Assembly: GCF_028640845.1 (NCBI RefSeq)
Contig: NC_080543.1
Coordinates: forward strand, 10,045,459-10,109,458
Direction: 5' to 3'
From: Ahaetulla prasina
Taxonomy: Eukaryota > Chordata > Lepidosauria > Squamata > Colubridae
DNA length: 64,000 nucleotides
Shown: one piece after another, positions 33,318 to 45,069 of the stretch
How positions within the stretch are numbered: the first letter of the stretch is position 1
Layout of the letters: every line of letters starts with the position of its first letter
Program-made: the position numbers and the translations under genes
Notes under the pieces: model-generated
What the model was told of the DNA's origin: nothing
The model's input: only the letters and a program-made list of their open reading frames with translations
The model's database searches: none

Positions 33318-33575
33318 AAGGGGCCGGTTTAGCTCAGGCTGGTAATGCCTGTTATTAAGAACACAAAGCCTGCAATTACTGCAGGTTCGAGCCCGGCCCA
33401 AGGTTGACTCAGCCTTCCATCCTTTATAAGGTAGGTAAAATGAGGACCCAGATTGTTGGGGGGGCAATAAGTTGACTTTGTAAAAATATACAAATAGAAT
33501 GAGACTATTGCCTTATACACTGTAAGCCGCCCTGAGTCTTCGGAGAAGGGCGGGGTATAAATGTAATAAAAAAAA
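33318..33575 (+). mobile_element. tRNA-derived SINE with L2-like tail
   Basis: Well-preserved pol III promoter: A box TAGCTCAGGCTGG and B box GGTTCGAGCCC. Core AAAATGAGGACCCAGATTG; 3' hairpin GCCGCCCTGAGTC / GAAGGGCGGGGTATAAATG, then oligo(A). Best copy of the family here. Confidence 0.9.
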
Positions 33576-33984
33576 ATAAAATAATATATATATATATATA
33601 TATATCTTCACAGCTCTTTTGTAAATCCAACATGGGAAAGTTATCCAGATCACTCTTTGGGCTTCTTATTTGTATAGATCTTTTAATTATTAAGAGAACA
33701 TCCTGTTTCTTCGGCATATGCAGTGTATCATCTACGAGAATGAGAAATATCTCATTCTCGCAGCCTATCATTTTTAAATTCACCTTCCGATCAGAACTTG
33801 TCTTGTTCAGTAAATTCTGTTCCTCTTCCATAACAATCTTTTTTTAAGCACAGTCGATTTATAGAGGCAGACACTCTTAAGATTAACTTCTGGGTCCCTT
33901 GTCCAAACATGCCCTTCAATATATAGATTAAACCATTTTAAGAACGGCTGCAGGATTTGGGTTTGGCTAGTCTAAAGAAAAAAG

Positions 33985-34358
33985 AATTAGGGGCGACATG
34001 ATAGCAGTTATTCCAGTATTTGAGGGGCTGCCACAAAGAAGAGGGGGTCAAATTATTCTCCAAAGCACCAGAGGGCAGGACAAGGAATAATGGTTGGAAA
34101 CTAACCAAAGAGAGAAGCAACCTGGAATTAAGGAGAAACTTCCTAACAGTGAGGATAATTAATCCGTGGAAATGTTTGCCTTCAGAAATCGTGGATGCTC
34201 CTTCACTGGAGGTTTTTAAGAACAAACTATACAGTCACTTATCTGAAATAGAGTAGGCTCTCCTGCTTGAACAGGGGGCTGGACTAAAAGACCTCCAAGG
34301 TCACTTTCTATTCTATTCTATTCTATTCTATTCTATTCTATTCTATTCTATTCTATTC
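33985..34358 (+). mobile_element. CR1 3' end followed by (TTCTA)n
   Basis: RT C-terminal codons ([17 protein letters not shown] in 34020-34256), 3' UTR, then ~10 TTCTA units at 34305-34358. Confidence 0.88.
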
Positions 34359-34729
34359 CACTGTTGAAATAGTTCACTCCACTCTGTATTAGTAAACCAA
34401 AATTAAAAGTTCTTCCCCTTTAATCATAATCTCTAGTTTATTTCAGCTCCCTCTAGTGTCCAGTCTTCAAAGTGTTATCCTATTATTTAAAAAAGAAGAA
34501 GAAAGAATTCAAAACAAAAGCATTTTCCTATGGGAAGGCTTCTTATAATAAATTTCAAAATCTTATTTCAAATCCATCTGGATCTGTCCAAAAGTCACAT
34601 CAAAATTCTAATTACGCATTTGCTGTTCATTTCAAAAGAATGCTTAAAAAGTCCTCAAATTTAAGTCTTTCTTAGAGGCTTCTTTTCTTAAAGAATGGAA
34701 GGAAACTCATCTGGTGCTGTAAAGCCTGC

Positions 34730-34730
<1 letters not shown>

Positions 34731-34784
<54 letters not shown>

Positions 34785-34839
34785 CAACAACAACAACAAC
34801 AACAATAACAATAACAACAACAATAACAATAACAATAAC

Positions 34840-34879
<40 letters not shown>

Positions 34880-34905
34880 GCAGCAGCAGCAACAACACAA
34901 CAACA
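34731..34905. repeat. (AAT)n/(AAC)n mixed trinucleotide array
   Basis: AAT units with an internal block of AAC and AACAAT mixtures, ending in AGC and AAC units. Next to a CR1 3' end (minus, 34916-35010). Confidence 0.95.
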
Positions 34906-35171
34906 ACAACAACAGAGCTTGTAGGTCTTCTTGTCCAACCCCCTGCCCAGGCAGGAAACCCTACACCACTTCAGACAAATAGTTATCCAACATTTTCTTA
35001 AATTCTCCAACTAGCTGAAAAACAGTTAATAGGCAACTTCTCAGAAGTGATTAGAAAAGGAAGTATGTGAACCAGGTGTCTGTTAGAAAGATGCTGATGG
35101 TGGTTTGAGCGAAGATAGTTTTCCCTAATCACCCAGTGCTCTGAATTCAAATGAGAAGAAACTGTTTGGAG

Positions 35172-35307
35172 CAGGGGTCTCCAACCTTGGCAAGTTTAAG
35201 ACTTGTGGACTTCAACTCCCAGAATTCTTCAGGCATCTTTGCTGGCTGAAGAATTCTGGAAGCTGAAGTCCACAAGTCTGAAACTTACCAAGGTTGGAAA
35301 CCCCTGG
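35172..35307. mobile_element. Palindromic hAT-like MITE
   Basis: GGGGTCTCCAACC family; flanks GTTTGGAG/GTCTGGAA (6 of 8). Confidence 0.85.
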
Positions 35308-35348
35308 TCTGGAACACTTGTGGGTTATCTCAAGTCCACTCCTTGCCT

Positions 35349-35755
35349 ATAGTGACCAGATGTCCCGCTTTTGGCGGGACAGTCCCGCTTTTTAATAATT
35401 TGTCCCGCGTCCCGCGGCAATTCCAAAAAGTCCCGATTTTTTTTTTTTGTTTCGCTCCCATTCTGAAAATGGGAGGCGGCAACGCAAGAGGAGGCGGCGG
35501 AGAAGGGGGCGCGAGAGGGAGGAGAGACGCCACTTGACTTCACCTGAGAGGAAGAGAAGAGCCGAGAGGAGAGCTGAGGAGAGCCAAGCCTGCCTGGAAG
35601 AGCCGAGAGGAGAGCCGAGCCTGCCTGGAAGAGCGGAGAAGCAGCAGCCGCTCCTCCTCCTTCAGGCAGGTGGCAAGACTCAGCGCGCATGCGCAGCCCC
35701 CCCCCTCCCACCAATGGTGTCCCGCTTTGCCATCGCTGAAATCTGGTCACTTTAC
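35349..35755. mobile_element. hAT-like MITE (AGTGACCAGATGTCCCG type)
   Basis: AGTGACCAGATGTCCCG at the left and ATCTGGTCACT at the right. Perfect 8-bp flanks CCTTGCCT. Middle is GC- and purine-rich and opens long chance frames. Confidence 0.8.
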
Positions 35756-35769
35756 CCTTGCCTGAAGAG

Positions 35770-36028
35770 CAGGGGTGAAATCCAGCAGGTCCTGACAGGT
35801 TCTGGAGAAACAGTAGTGGAAATTTTGAGCAGTTCAGAAAACCAGCAAATACCATCTCTGGCTGGCCCCAGAGTGGGGTGGGAATGGAGATTTTGCAATA
35901 TCCTTCCCTCCCACCCACCCCCGGAGTAGGGAGGGAATGGGGATTTTGCAGTATCCTTCCCCTGCTATGCCTACCAAGCCACACCCACAGAACCGGTAGT
36001 TTTTTAAAAAAATTGGATTTCACCACTG
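35770..36028. mobile_element. hAT-like MITE, GTGAAATCC family
   Basis: CAGGGGTGAAATCC...TTGGATTTCACCACTG with perfect 8-bp flanks CTGAAGAG. It starts 6 bases after the preceding element's target duplication. Confidence 0.9.
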
Positions 36029-36284
36029 CTGAAGAGTCATTACAAGCTATTTCAATCTGCTGCAGTGTCAGCTCCACTTTTAGCAGAACCATCGTTGCTA
36101 TTCCCCCCCAGGTCCTCTAATTTAGTATCTATCAGAAGAAAAATTTGGGGTTCCATCTCAAGCCGGGGTTCCACAAAAATAAATAAAAATGAAATGCAGA
36201 CAGCTTTGTGAAAAGGAGAAATATTTGCTCCCAGAAACAAAGGGGTTTTTTGCTTTGGGGGTAGCTGCAGAGAAAAGGAGTAGA

Positions 36285-36375
36285 ATACAAAGGAGCTGGA
36301 AGGGACCTTGGAGGCCTTCTAGTCCAGCCCCCTGCTCAAGCAGGAGAACCTATACTATTTCAAATAAGTGGCTGT
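36285..36375 (-). mobile_element. CR1 3' terminal fragment
   Basis: Minus-strand CR1 end (TTGGAGGCCTTCTAGTCCAG). Confidence 0.85.
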
Positions 36376-36744
36376 TTAAGTTTACAGATACATTGTTTTA
36401 TAGGGGAGTTTATCCTGGATGGGGAAGCGTGTATGTGCTGATTCCAGAGCGACACTAGAGGGGCGTAGATGAATGTTGTTTATTCATGTTAACATCAGTC
36501 CTGCTGAGAGACCAATTTAATTACTTGTGTTTTTTTTCAGACCTTATCCTTTGATATGTGGATTAGGTCTGGGTAATTTTTGGAGGTTTGAGGAAATTTA
36601 AGTAAAAGATCCAGCCCAGCCCACCCATTTTTACTTCATTAACTTAGTTTCAGCTTGACTGTCAATTATCTAGCGGATACACTAATTCTCAGTCCATTGT
36701 GGATTCTGGTTATGTTTTTATTTATTTATTTATTTATAATTTAA

Positions 36745-37560
36745 TTTCTATACCGCCCTTCTCCCGAAGGACTCAGGGCGGTTTACAGCCATATTTAAAA
36801 CACAAAATATAAACAACAAATTAAAAACAGAATTAAAAACAAATATTTAATAGGCCGAATCAACTAAAACGGTCATAGACCGACATTTATTTATTTTATT
36901 TATTTATTTATTTTATTCGATTTTTATACCGCCCTTCTCCCGAAGGACTCAGGTACAGCCAAATAAAAATCCACAATATACACTTTAAAACAAGACTAAA
37001 ACAAAACATATTACAAGATGGCCAAAATTTAAAACTGTTTAAAACCCTAAAATATAAATAGCCCCAGTTAAAATTTAGTAAAACATCTAAGCCAGTCCCG
37101 CTTGAATAAATAGGTGCGTTTTCAGCTCCCGGCGAAAAGTCCAAAGATCAGGCACTTGACGTAAACCAGGGGGAAGTTCGTTCCAAAGCGTAGGAGCTCC
37201 AACAGAGAAGGCCCTACCCCTGGGGGCCGCCAGCCGACATTGTCTGGCGGACGGCACCCTGAGAAGGCCCTCTCTGTGTGAGCATACGGGTCGGTGGGAG
37301 GCATAGGGTAACAGCAGGCGGTAAAACCCATTTAAAATTATAATTTAAAATTACACTTAGGCCAGTCCCGCACGATGAAATAATAAAGTCTTAAGTTCAC
37401 GTTTGAAAGTCTGGAGGTCGGGGAGTTGGCGTAACCCCGGAGGCAGCTCATTCCAAAGGGCCGGTGCTGCCACAGAGAAGGCTCTCCCCCTGGGGGCCGC
37501 CAACCGACATTGTTTGGTTGACGGCACCCTGAGCAGGCCACTCTGCTTTTAAGGGAAGTT
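36745..37560 (-). mobile_element. L2-like LINE 3' ends, tandem
   Basis: Minus strand carries RT-ORF C-terminal blocks twice (~37140-37320 and ~37370-37560) and the 3' hairpin GCCCTTCTCCCGAAGGACTC twice (36750, 36926). So at least two partial copies. Frames are broken. Confidence 0.75.
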
Positions 37561-37663
37561 GGACAGTATGAGGAATAAAAAAATATATTTGATATAAAAC
37601 CTCTTAACAGGTCCTTGGCCTTTCTTAGGCACATTATTTTATATTTATTACATTTAATAAATA

Positions 37664-37735
37664 TATGAGAGCATATGCACCAAGACAAATTCCTTGTGTG
37701 TCCAATCACACTTGGCCAATAAAAAAATTCTATTA
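37664..37735 (+). mobile_element. L3-CR1 3' terminus, minimal
   Basis: ATGCACCAAGACAAATTCC...CACACTTGGCCAATAAA then one TTCTA unit. Confidence 0.88.
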
Positions 37736-37779
37736 TTATTTATTACATATATTTATTAAATATTTATTTATTTAGGTTT

Positions 37780-38590
37780 TTAATCACAATTTATCTCTAC
37801 GGATTGGCTGCTATTGTTGAAAGCAAGAATGCATTACGGTCTTCTTAACCCTACTGCAGTACGAGAGAGAATTATGGCTTCATTCACATAAAGGAGTACA
37901 CAGAGAAATTTATTTGCCAATTTTGGTGGGGATAATAGCCCACGCTTCCTTTGAGCAACAGGTGAGCGAATGTAGAAGTCGAACAATCATGGAATCAGCC
38001 TGCCTCTCTCCCCGCTGGGTTGGGTGGTGAGGTCAGTGAAAAAGAAAAATTGAAATTAAGAGCCCATCGTTCTAAGTTCTTCCTGATTACTGCCAAAATT
38101 ACATCATGACACTCAGGAACTTTGCCAGGATGAATCTTCTTTATCAAGGTGTGTATTTGAGTTTGGGTTGCTGGTGGCCACATCTAGTTCTACCGTTGAA
38201 TAATAATGTCTTCTTCAACCCTCTTTTAAAAGAGTTGATGATGTTCCTCCCACACTACAGGAGGAACAAAGCAATCAAATTGGTGTAGCTTCTTTAGTGA
38301 ATGGGATGCAAAATACTCCAGAAAAGTGCTTAATTGTTGGATTGTGCTACGGTAATGTGTTGCTGCCAAGTCAGTTTTTCTTTTTCTTTTTTTTTTCTTT
38401 TTTGCCTCCCTCTTTTGGCTCTTGAACAGCTGGGAGGGAGGTATTTGTGGATAAAATACTGGGAGAGAAGAGGATAATGGATGTTCATCGTATGTTTGGT
38501 ATATATTGATGAGAACTCTTTGGGCATTTATGCAATCTGTCACGCCACGTCTCGGAACAATAAACAATAACTTAAGTTCTTTATAGAGTT
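37780..38590. other. No recognised feature
   Basis: Unique-looking; no exon or repeat identified. Confidence 0.4.
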
Positions 38591-38598
38591 CTGACGAA

Positions 38599-39262
38599 GC
38601 GTTGTGACCCAGGCCCAAGTAGGTAGTAGTAGACGCACTCAGTTCAAAAAAACAAACAGACTTTATTAGAACAGCTGAGAATTAACTCATTCTCAGAGCA
38701 TTCTCAAACTAAATCAAAACAAATTCTTCAGAACACAAGTCTTCGGTCTTATCACCAACCTTGGTCTAATTAGGCAAACTGCCAAAGACTTTTCTTACCA
38801 AAAGTTCAAAAGCAGAAGAGGCCGACAAGAAATAAATGCAGCAAGACAAGGAGCAAGTCTATCAACATTGTTTTCCGGCAAAGAGCCCAAATGCCGTTGC
38901 TGGTCTTTTAAGTCTTATGGGAGGGGCCAATCATCTCTTGGCCCTACTCCCGAGTCGTCCTCTTTGCTTGAGCTGCTCTTGCCTTCTGGCAGCTCTTCTC
39001 ATGCATGCACTAGGAACAGGCTCCTCCTGTTCCTCTGCCTCACTACTGTCAGTCTCTGGAGGCTCCGGAGTCCGCACATCACTCCCCGATGGCCCTGGCC
39101 CGATCTCTGCCTCCAATGCAGAGCCCTCATCTGGGCCTTCTACGCATGCACAGAGCGTCAAAAACGGGACGTGATGATGTCTGGACAGGTGGGCAGAGCC
39201 TCCCACAGCCGCCGCTACCGGTTCGCCCAAACCGGATAGGACCAGTTGAATACCACCACTGC
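38599..39262 (-). mobile_element. LTR family B fused to MITE end
   Basis: LTR-B 38599-39145 (GTTGTGACCCAGGCCC start, minus AATAAAG) broken by a right-end MITE piece ending TGAATACCACCACTG at 39262. Confidence 0.65.
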
Positions 39263-39882
39263 CTACAACTTCTGAAAACAAGCTGTTCCATGGTTAATTG
39301 TCCTCATCGTTAGAAAGTTGCTCTGTTGTGGCCTGCAGCTGAATCAGATGAGGAGACGCCATGGGAGTATGGGCCAGCATCAAGGCAACCTAAAAGCTCT
39401 GAGTGGGAAGAACTGTCAGAGAGAGAGAGAGAGAGAGAGACAGAGGTGGAGCCTGACCATCTGTCAGCCCTCAGATGGAGAGTCAACAGCCCCCAGGTCT
39501 GGAGGTGGCTGATGAGGAAGAGAAGGAACAGCTGGGTCCAGTGTATGACATGCGGATGCGCAGAAGGCAGAGGAGAGGAGAGCAGTGGAAATATATGGGC
39601 TGGTCCTTGGGACGGAAGAGCCACTGCTGCTAGTGAAGCCCCACGCTAGCTCTGGGGCTAAAAGGCAGGGGGCGGAGATGAATAGGTGTGGCAGACAACT
39701 ATTCACCTCCCTGCTGTTAGCCTGCTGTGTGTGAGAGAGACTTTTTGCCAGGGCTGCTAACGCTCCTAATAAAGGGAACATTTATTTAACTACAGGGGGG
39801 TTGTCATGTAAGGGAACCGGGTCACAACATTCTCCTTAATTCCAGGTTGCTTCTCTCCTTGATTAGTTTAGTTTCACCTGAC
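39263..39882 (-). mobile_element. CR1 fragment split by solo LTR-C
   Basis: CR1 39263-39320 and 39828-39882 are contiguous in intact CR1 (GTTAGAAAGTT / TCTCCTTAATTCCAGG). Confidence 0.8.
39321..39827 (+). mobile_element. Solo LTR family C, 507 bp
   Basis: TGTTGTGGCC...GGTCACAACA with AATAAAG near 39770. Flanks TGCTC/TTCTC. Contains a (GA) tract at 39418. Pieces recur at 55295 and 55695. Confidence 0.8.
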
Positions 39883-40042
39883 CCATCACAAGACCCAACA
39901 CAAGATCCCCACTTGACACACGCACACATGACCCACCACAAGACCCTGACCAGATGTGATCCTGACCTGATGTGACCTCCCCATCACAAGACCTACTGAC
40001 TGCACAGAGCCCTTATAACATCAATAATGACATTCCCTAAAT

Positions 40043-40095
40043 TCCGCTAAAGCTGTTACCTAGCCTGGTAACGAAACGTTCGGGAACCAACACAC
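40043..40095 (+). ncRNA. PLE-C hammerhead remnant
   Basis: Stem II GTTACC/GGTAAC is perfect and GAAACGTTC intact, but the CTGATGA box is changed to CTAAAGC. Confidence 0.5.
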
Positions 40096-40364
40096 AAGCT
40101 TGGAGAATGGACCTCCACCCTCATATAAATATTTATCAACAGCAATTAAATGTTACCCATCTTGACTGTTAGAGGGATTGCTTAGTGTTAGGAGGCTGGG
40201 AATTGTAATACGAATTCCCATTGAAATAAGCAGGGCCAGCTACACAGCCTGTCTTTTCCAGCATTCTGGAGCCACCCTTAATACAGCAGACCGTCCAGGA
40301 AAGAGTATTCAAACAGCCAAATCCTTTGTAAAAACAGCAGGTCATAATCGGTGGTATATTTAAC

Positions 40365-40715
40365 AAATTAAGACGATCGAGAGCATCCTGTCATATTGTA
40401 TTAATGTCTGGTTTGGAAGCATTACTGCTTCGGACAGGAAGGCTGTGCAGAGAGTGGTGAGGACGGCAGAAAAGATTATTGGCAGTTCACTTCCATCTAT
40501 CCAGGTCACGGCATATAAGTGATGCTTGAGCAGGGTCGGCATGATTGTCTGGGACGCTACACATCCTCTTAATGACCTGTTTCCCTTGTTTCCATCTGGG
40601 AGTGGGCTTCACGATATCCAAAGCCGAACATCCAGATTTAGCCACTGTTTTGTTCCATATAACATCAACCTTGTGAACTCTCAAGTATCCTCTTTCCACT
40701 ATCTATTCAAAATGG

Positions 40716-40716
<1 letters not shown>
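40365..40716 (+). mobile_element. CR1/L2-type LINE 3' fragment
   Basis: Related to 24182-24785 (GTCTGGTTTGG, AGAGTGGTGAGGAC, AGAAAAGATTATTGGCAGTT), ending at a (TG)n array 40717-40760. Confidence 0.75.
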
Positions 40717-40762
<46 letters not shown>

Positions 40763-40849
40763 TTTGCAGGTATGAATTTATGTATGTATATAGTGTGTGT
40801 ATCTGTTATGTATGTATTTGGGTAGACTTAGAATAGAATAGAAATAGAA

Positions 40850-41128
40850 TAACAGAGTTGGAAAGGACCTTGGAGGTCTTCTAGTCCAACCCCCTGCTTA
40901 GGCAGGAAACCCTACACCACTTCAGACAAATGGTTGTCCAACATCTTCTTAAAAACTTCCATTTACATGGAGCATTCACAACTTCTGGAGGCAAGTTGTT
41001 CCACTGATTAATTGTTCTCACTGTCAGGAAATTTCTCCTTAGTTCTAAGTTGCGTCTCTCCTTGATTAGTTTCCATCCATTGCTTCTTGTGTTGTGCTCA
41101 GGTGCTTTGGAGAATAGGTTGACTCCCT
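40850..41128 (-). mobile_element. CR1 LINE 3' end
   Basis: Minus-strand CR1 end; truncated at 41128 where the hexamer array begins. Confidence 0.9.
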
Positions 41129-41565
41129 TACACTTACTCTTAGTCTTACACTTACACTTACATTTACCCTTACTCTTACCCTTACATTTACACTTACTCT
41201 TATACTTATTCTTACATTTATCCTTACTCTTACCCTTACCCTTACTCTTATACTTACCATTACATTTACTCTTACCCTTACCCTTACATTTACATTTACA
41301 CTTACTCTTATACTTATACTTACATTTACCCTTACCCTTACCCTTACTCTTATACTTACCCTTACATTTAGCCTTACCCTTACCCTTACATTTACCCTTA
41401 ACCTTACACTTATTCTTTCCTTTACACTTAGACTTACTCTTATACTTACCCTTACATTTAGCCTTACCCTTACTCTTACCCATACTCTTACCCATACTCT
41501 TAAATTACCCTTACCCTTACTCTTACCCTTACCCTTACCCTTTTCCTTACACTTACTCTTGAGAG
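41129..41565. repeat. Degenerate TTACCC/TTACAC/TTACTC hexamer array
   Basis: About 73 six-base units TTAC(C/A/T)(C/T). The minus strand is open for about 200 codons as Gly-Lys/Cys-Lys-rich text fused to CR1 codons (40881-41495). The unit is not the vertebrate telomere repeat. Confidence 0.9.
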
Positions 41566-41898
41566 CAGGCCAAGAATTTCATGTGGGCAGGTGCGTTCAC
41601 AGTAAAAAAAACAAAAGACAATAAAAGTTATCTTATCTTATGATTGAATCTGCCTTTCCAACCAGCAATGCTCCGTGAAATGCAAGCTAAACAACAGTGT
41701 TGAGATAGAAGTCACTCTGATTTCTGGACTGAAAAGGTTCTTCGATTCATTTTAAGATAGACATCCTGAGTGATCGACAAAAGTTCTCCCCAATTTCAAG
41801 GAATTGGCTCAGGCTGAGGAGGAATCAGGACGACATCCTCCAGAAATAGATGATCTGTATAGAAGTCGAGAGGGAAGGTCAAATGCAATGACTCATTT

Positions 41899-42220
41899 TT
41901 TATAGTCCTCGACTTACGACACTCCATTTAGTGACCACTCGAAGTTACAGCAGCACTGAAAATGCAACGGATGACCGTTTTTCACACTTACGACCGTTGC
42001 AGCACCTCCATGGTCACCGCGATCAAAATTCATATGCTTGGCAACTGACTCATATTTATGACGGTTGCAGTGTCCCGGGGTCACGTGATCCTCTTTTGCA
42101 CCCGCAAACACAATGAGGAAGCCAGATTCACTTAGCAACCATGTTACTAACTTAACAACTCTTAGCTACAGAAATGTGAGGCTCAGCAGCGGTCGAGGTT
42201 GAGGAGGACTGTATAGAGAA
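41899..42220. mobile_element. Foldback DNA element
   Basis: TAGTCCTCGACTTACGACAC left end, decayed right end; ACACTTACGACCGTTGCAGC interior as in the other copies. Ends 30 bp before the Tc1 element. Confidence 0.65.
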
Positions 42221-42253
42221 AGGCTCATGAACAACTTTAGTATGTTCTACCTA

Positions 42254-42805
42254 CAGTAGTGGCCAAAATTGTGGAAACCTTTTGAAAAAAGTGTATTTTC
42301 TAAAGCTAGCTAATAACACCACTTTTGGGGGGAGCAATACCATAAAGTTCTATATCAATGGAAAGATAATTTAATCAAGAATGTAATGCAATAACGTTTA
42401 TGAAGGATTTGCTATTAGAATAGCAGTTGCAGTATAAAGAAGACAAGTGAAACACGTAGGAAAAAGGAGATATACAAAAATGATCACCATGTCAGTGAAT
42501 ACTTAGTTGGGTAACCTTTAGCATGAATTACGGCCTTACAACGTCTTCCCAACTGTTCTAATGTGAAACCAAGATTGAATGATTGGTTCCATTAACTGGG
42601 TTTTATTGCTGGGTCGCTTCTGACTAACAAGTTTCTTTAGTCGGCTCCATAGATTTTCAATTGGGTTAAGGTCTGGTCTATTTCCAGGCCATTCCAGAAG
42701 TGTAATAGGATTATCTTGAAACGCCAAAAAAATAGCGGCGTTATTAGCCATTAAATCTCAAAGATACACTTTTCCCAAATGGTTTCCACAATTCTGGCCC
42801 TACTG
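42254..42805 (-). mobile_element. Tc1/mariner internal-deletion derivative, copy 1
   Basis: Inverted ends CAGTAGTGGCCAAAATTGTG and GAATTCTGG-type complement, bordered by TA on both sides (42252-42253, 42806-42807). Only the 3' part of a transposase gene survives, on the minus strand. 552 bp versus ~1.6 kb for a full Tc1. Confidence 0.92.
42536..42751 (-). pseudogene. Tc1 transposase C-terminal remnant
   Basis: 71 codons with WPGNRPDLNPIENLWSRLKK, the block holding the last catalytic acidic residue of Tc1 transposases, then QKRPSNKTQL. The DNA-binding domain and first two aspartates are deleted. Confidence 0.9.
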
Positions 42806-43033
42806 TATATTACAAGAATCGACAGTGGTGCCAAAAGTGGCATTTACTTTCAGCTCATAGCAAACCACCGGTTAATAACCACAACATTCACTTAACAACC
42901 CTGTGGTTGTTTTAAGATCACAGCATTTGCCTGCAAAAATGGTCAGAAAATGGGATCGGTCATTTGGATCAGCGGCCCCCAATCTTTTGGGCACCAGGGG
43001 CTGGGTTCAGTGTGGAGTTTTTTTCCATGGACC

Positions 43034-43615
43034 TGTCGTGTCCCACTCCCCCTCCGATGACCGGGTCTAGGAAGTCCGTATCAAGCGTGGCCACGAAGCC
43101 TCTGCAGCTTTGCCAAATTCCTTTCAGATTTCTCAGGGCAGGCAGGAATCCAAGTTGTGACTTCAGCAAACTAGATGAGACTTTGCTTGACTCAAGGAAT
43201 GCCAAAAGCAGGTCCTTTATATAGGCTGTGGGGTGTGGCTCCATGACTCAGTATTTATCCAGGCCTGCCCCTCCCTTCCTTCTGCTGGCATCACCTCTCA
43301 GATCTCCAGAAGCGAGGATCCTCCCACTTTGAATTGTCTTCTGCTGTTTGAGAAAGGGAGGGGTCAGAAGGAGTAGGCCCGAGCAATTCCAATCCGTGGC
43401 CGACCTCCCCCGATGGCTGAGCCAAAGGAACACACGCCGTATGAGTGAGGTTTGTTTGTTCATTCCTGACATCCTGTCCGGGCATGGGGCCAGGGGCGGG
43501 GGCTGGAGGCGTGACAGGCCGTTCATCTTCATTAACAGACTCAGAGTCTGATAGCAGACCCGGGACGAGACGGGAGGGGCCCGGCTGAGGAGAGGAGGGA
43601 GGACGAGGCACAACA
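43034..43615 (-). mobile_element. Solo LTR family A inside hAT element
   Basis: Plus strand TGTCGTGTCCCAC...GCACAACA; perfect 5-bp flanks GGACC. Minus TATA box at 43223-43214. 582 bp. Confidence 0.9.
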
Positions 43616-43724
43616 GGACCAAAAGGGGTATGGTTTCGCTTGCTGTTTGCATCCTATGGATGGGGCTTCTGTTGTTTGCAGGACCTGGTTTCTCGCATGC
43701 TACAGCTCAGTACCAGTCCACCGA

Positions 43725-43913
43725 CAGGGGTAAAATTTACTTACCTTCGCTAACGGTTCGCAAATGTGAGCGTGCGCGCCTCCACACATGTTCAGAGCCT
43801 TCTGCGCTTGGGCAGAGGGTCAAAAACAGGACGTGATGACGTCCGGGCAGGTGGGTGGAGTCTCCCGCCGCTGGCGCTACCGATTTGCCCGAACCGGCTA
43901 AATTTCACCAGTG
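43725..43913. mobile_element. ACCGG-type MITE in hAT element
   Basis: CAGGGGTAAAATTTACT...CTAAATTTCACC; contains GACGTGATGACGTCC and CCGAACCGG. Right edge uncertain. Confidence 0.6.
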
Positions 43914-44273
43914 GGTTGGGGACCCCTGATTTGGATAACCAAATTATAACCATCGCACATTACAGCTATGATATGCAGGCTCCGTTACGGTTCTAACGCA
44001 AGGACTACCTGTAAGGTCCAATCCATAGTAGATAAACTCAGAGAATAGACCGACGAGTTGAGAACCAATTTGGCATGATGGGTTAAGGCAACAGGCTACA
44101 AACCAGGAGACTGTGAGTTCTAGTTCTGTTTTAGCACCAATATTGCTTTGCCCACCCCTTTTTTCCCCCTCATCCATGGGAAAAAGAAAAGGCCAACCAC
44201 AACGTTGCAAAGAAACCAAGACTTGTCAGTATAGTGATTGGAAGTGAACATTGACTCAAAGCTGTGTGTATAC

Positions 44274-44309
44274 ACACACACACACATACACACACACACA
44301 CACACACAA
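44274..44309. repeat. (AC)n array
   Basis: ACACAC with one AT interruption. Confidence 0.95.
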
Positions 44310-44344
44310 ATTGCCAAAAGGTAAGCAAAAATCCCTGTGTGGAT

Positions 44345-44436
44345 AACCTAGTAGTGGCATAGGGTTTCCTGCCTTAGCAGGGGGTTGGACTAGAAGGCCT
44401 CCAAGGTCCCTTCCAACTCTGCTATTCTATTCTAGT
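44345..44436 (+). mobile_element. CR1 3' terminal fragment
   Basis: GGGGTTGGACTAGAAGGCCT and TTCCAACTCTGCTATTC. 44440-45065 contains nothing I recognise. Confidence 0.85.
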
Positions 44437-45069
44437 ACAAAAGGCTTCTTCATGGGACAAATCGATATTATGCAGAGGGTGGTGTAGAATCCAAACTAAG
44501 TAAAATAAGTAGATCTGTTCTCCCATTCCAGTTTTAGCTTACTGTTCCCTGTTTTAAGCAAAAATCTTTTAAAACACTATCAGTAATTGGCCAGCCACTT
44601 ATCATTTCTGGCTGGGAAGCCAGCAGGATCAAATGAGACATCGGGTTCTGCATTCTGCCTGATTATCTGTGTTTAAGCAGACCAGGAGCTGCAACATTTC
44701 TGTTCCTTCTTCCCCTCCCAATTTCTCTTGCTAACATCTTCTACCGACTATTTAATTTCGTCCTCTTCTGTTGGGAAACAGACAGCCAGTTTGATGTGTT
44801 CTCAAGCACAGAATTAATCATGAATCTTGGAGCAGCCGCAAGAGATGCAGAACTAACCCCCCCGTTAAGCTCCATGGAGCCTTATCTATCTGTTCCCCTA
44901 TGAAGGCTGGCAGCGGGGAGATTCCTGTATCATCATCATCATCTCCATTTAGTGACCCTATAATCCCCTGCATGCTGGAGTCTGGGCAACTGAATGGAGC
45001 TGAGTGTTTACTGGCCGGATGCCTTTCCTGTTGCCAATGCAGAGTTATATTCAGCAGATATATTCTCAT

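Larger units (their letters stand above)
42970..43928. mobile_element. hAT-like element (CAGCGGCCCCCAATC type) with nested insertions
   Basis: Starts CAGCGGCCCCCAATC and ends GTTGGGGACCCCTG. Perfect 8-bp flanks ATTTGGAT at 42962 and 43929. Contains solo LTR-A (43034-43615) and an ACCGG-rich MITE (~43725-43913). Confidence 0.88.

Noticed and set aside
34672..35010. Leucine- or isoleucine-rich frame resembling a membrane segment
   Set aside because: Translation of AAT/AAC trinucleotide repeats, open in several frames.
35325..36092. 255-aa minus-strand frame
   Set aside because: Spans three adjacent MITEs, so the frame is a concatenation of non-coding repeats.
41050..41562. 170-aa leucine/histidine-rich plus-strand frame
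   Set aside because: Other strand of the TTACCC-like hexamer array; not a protein.
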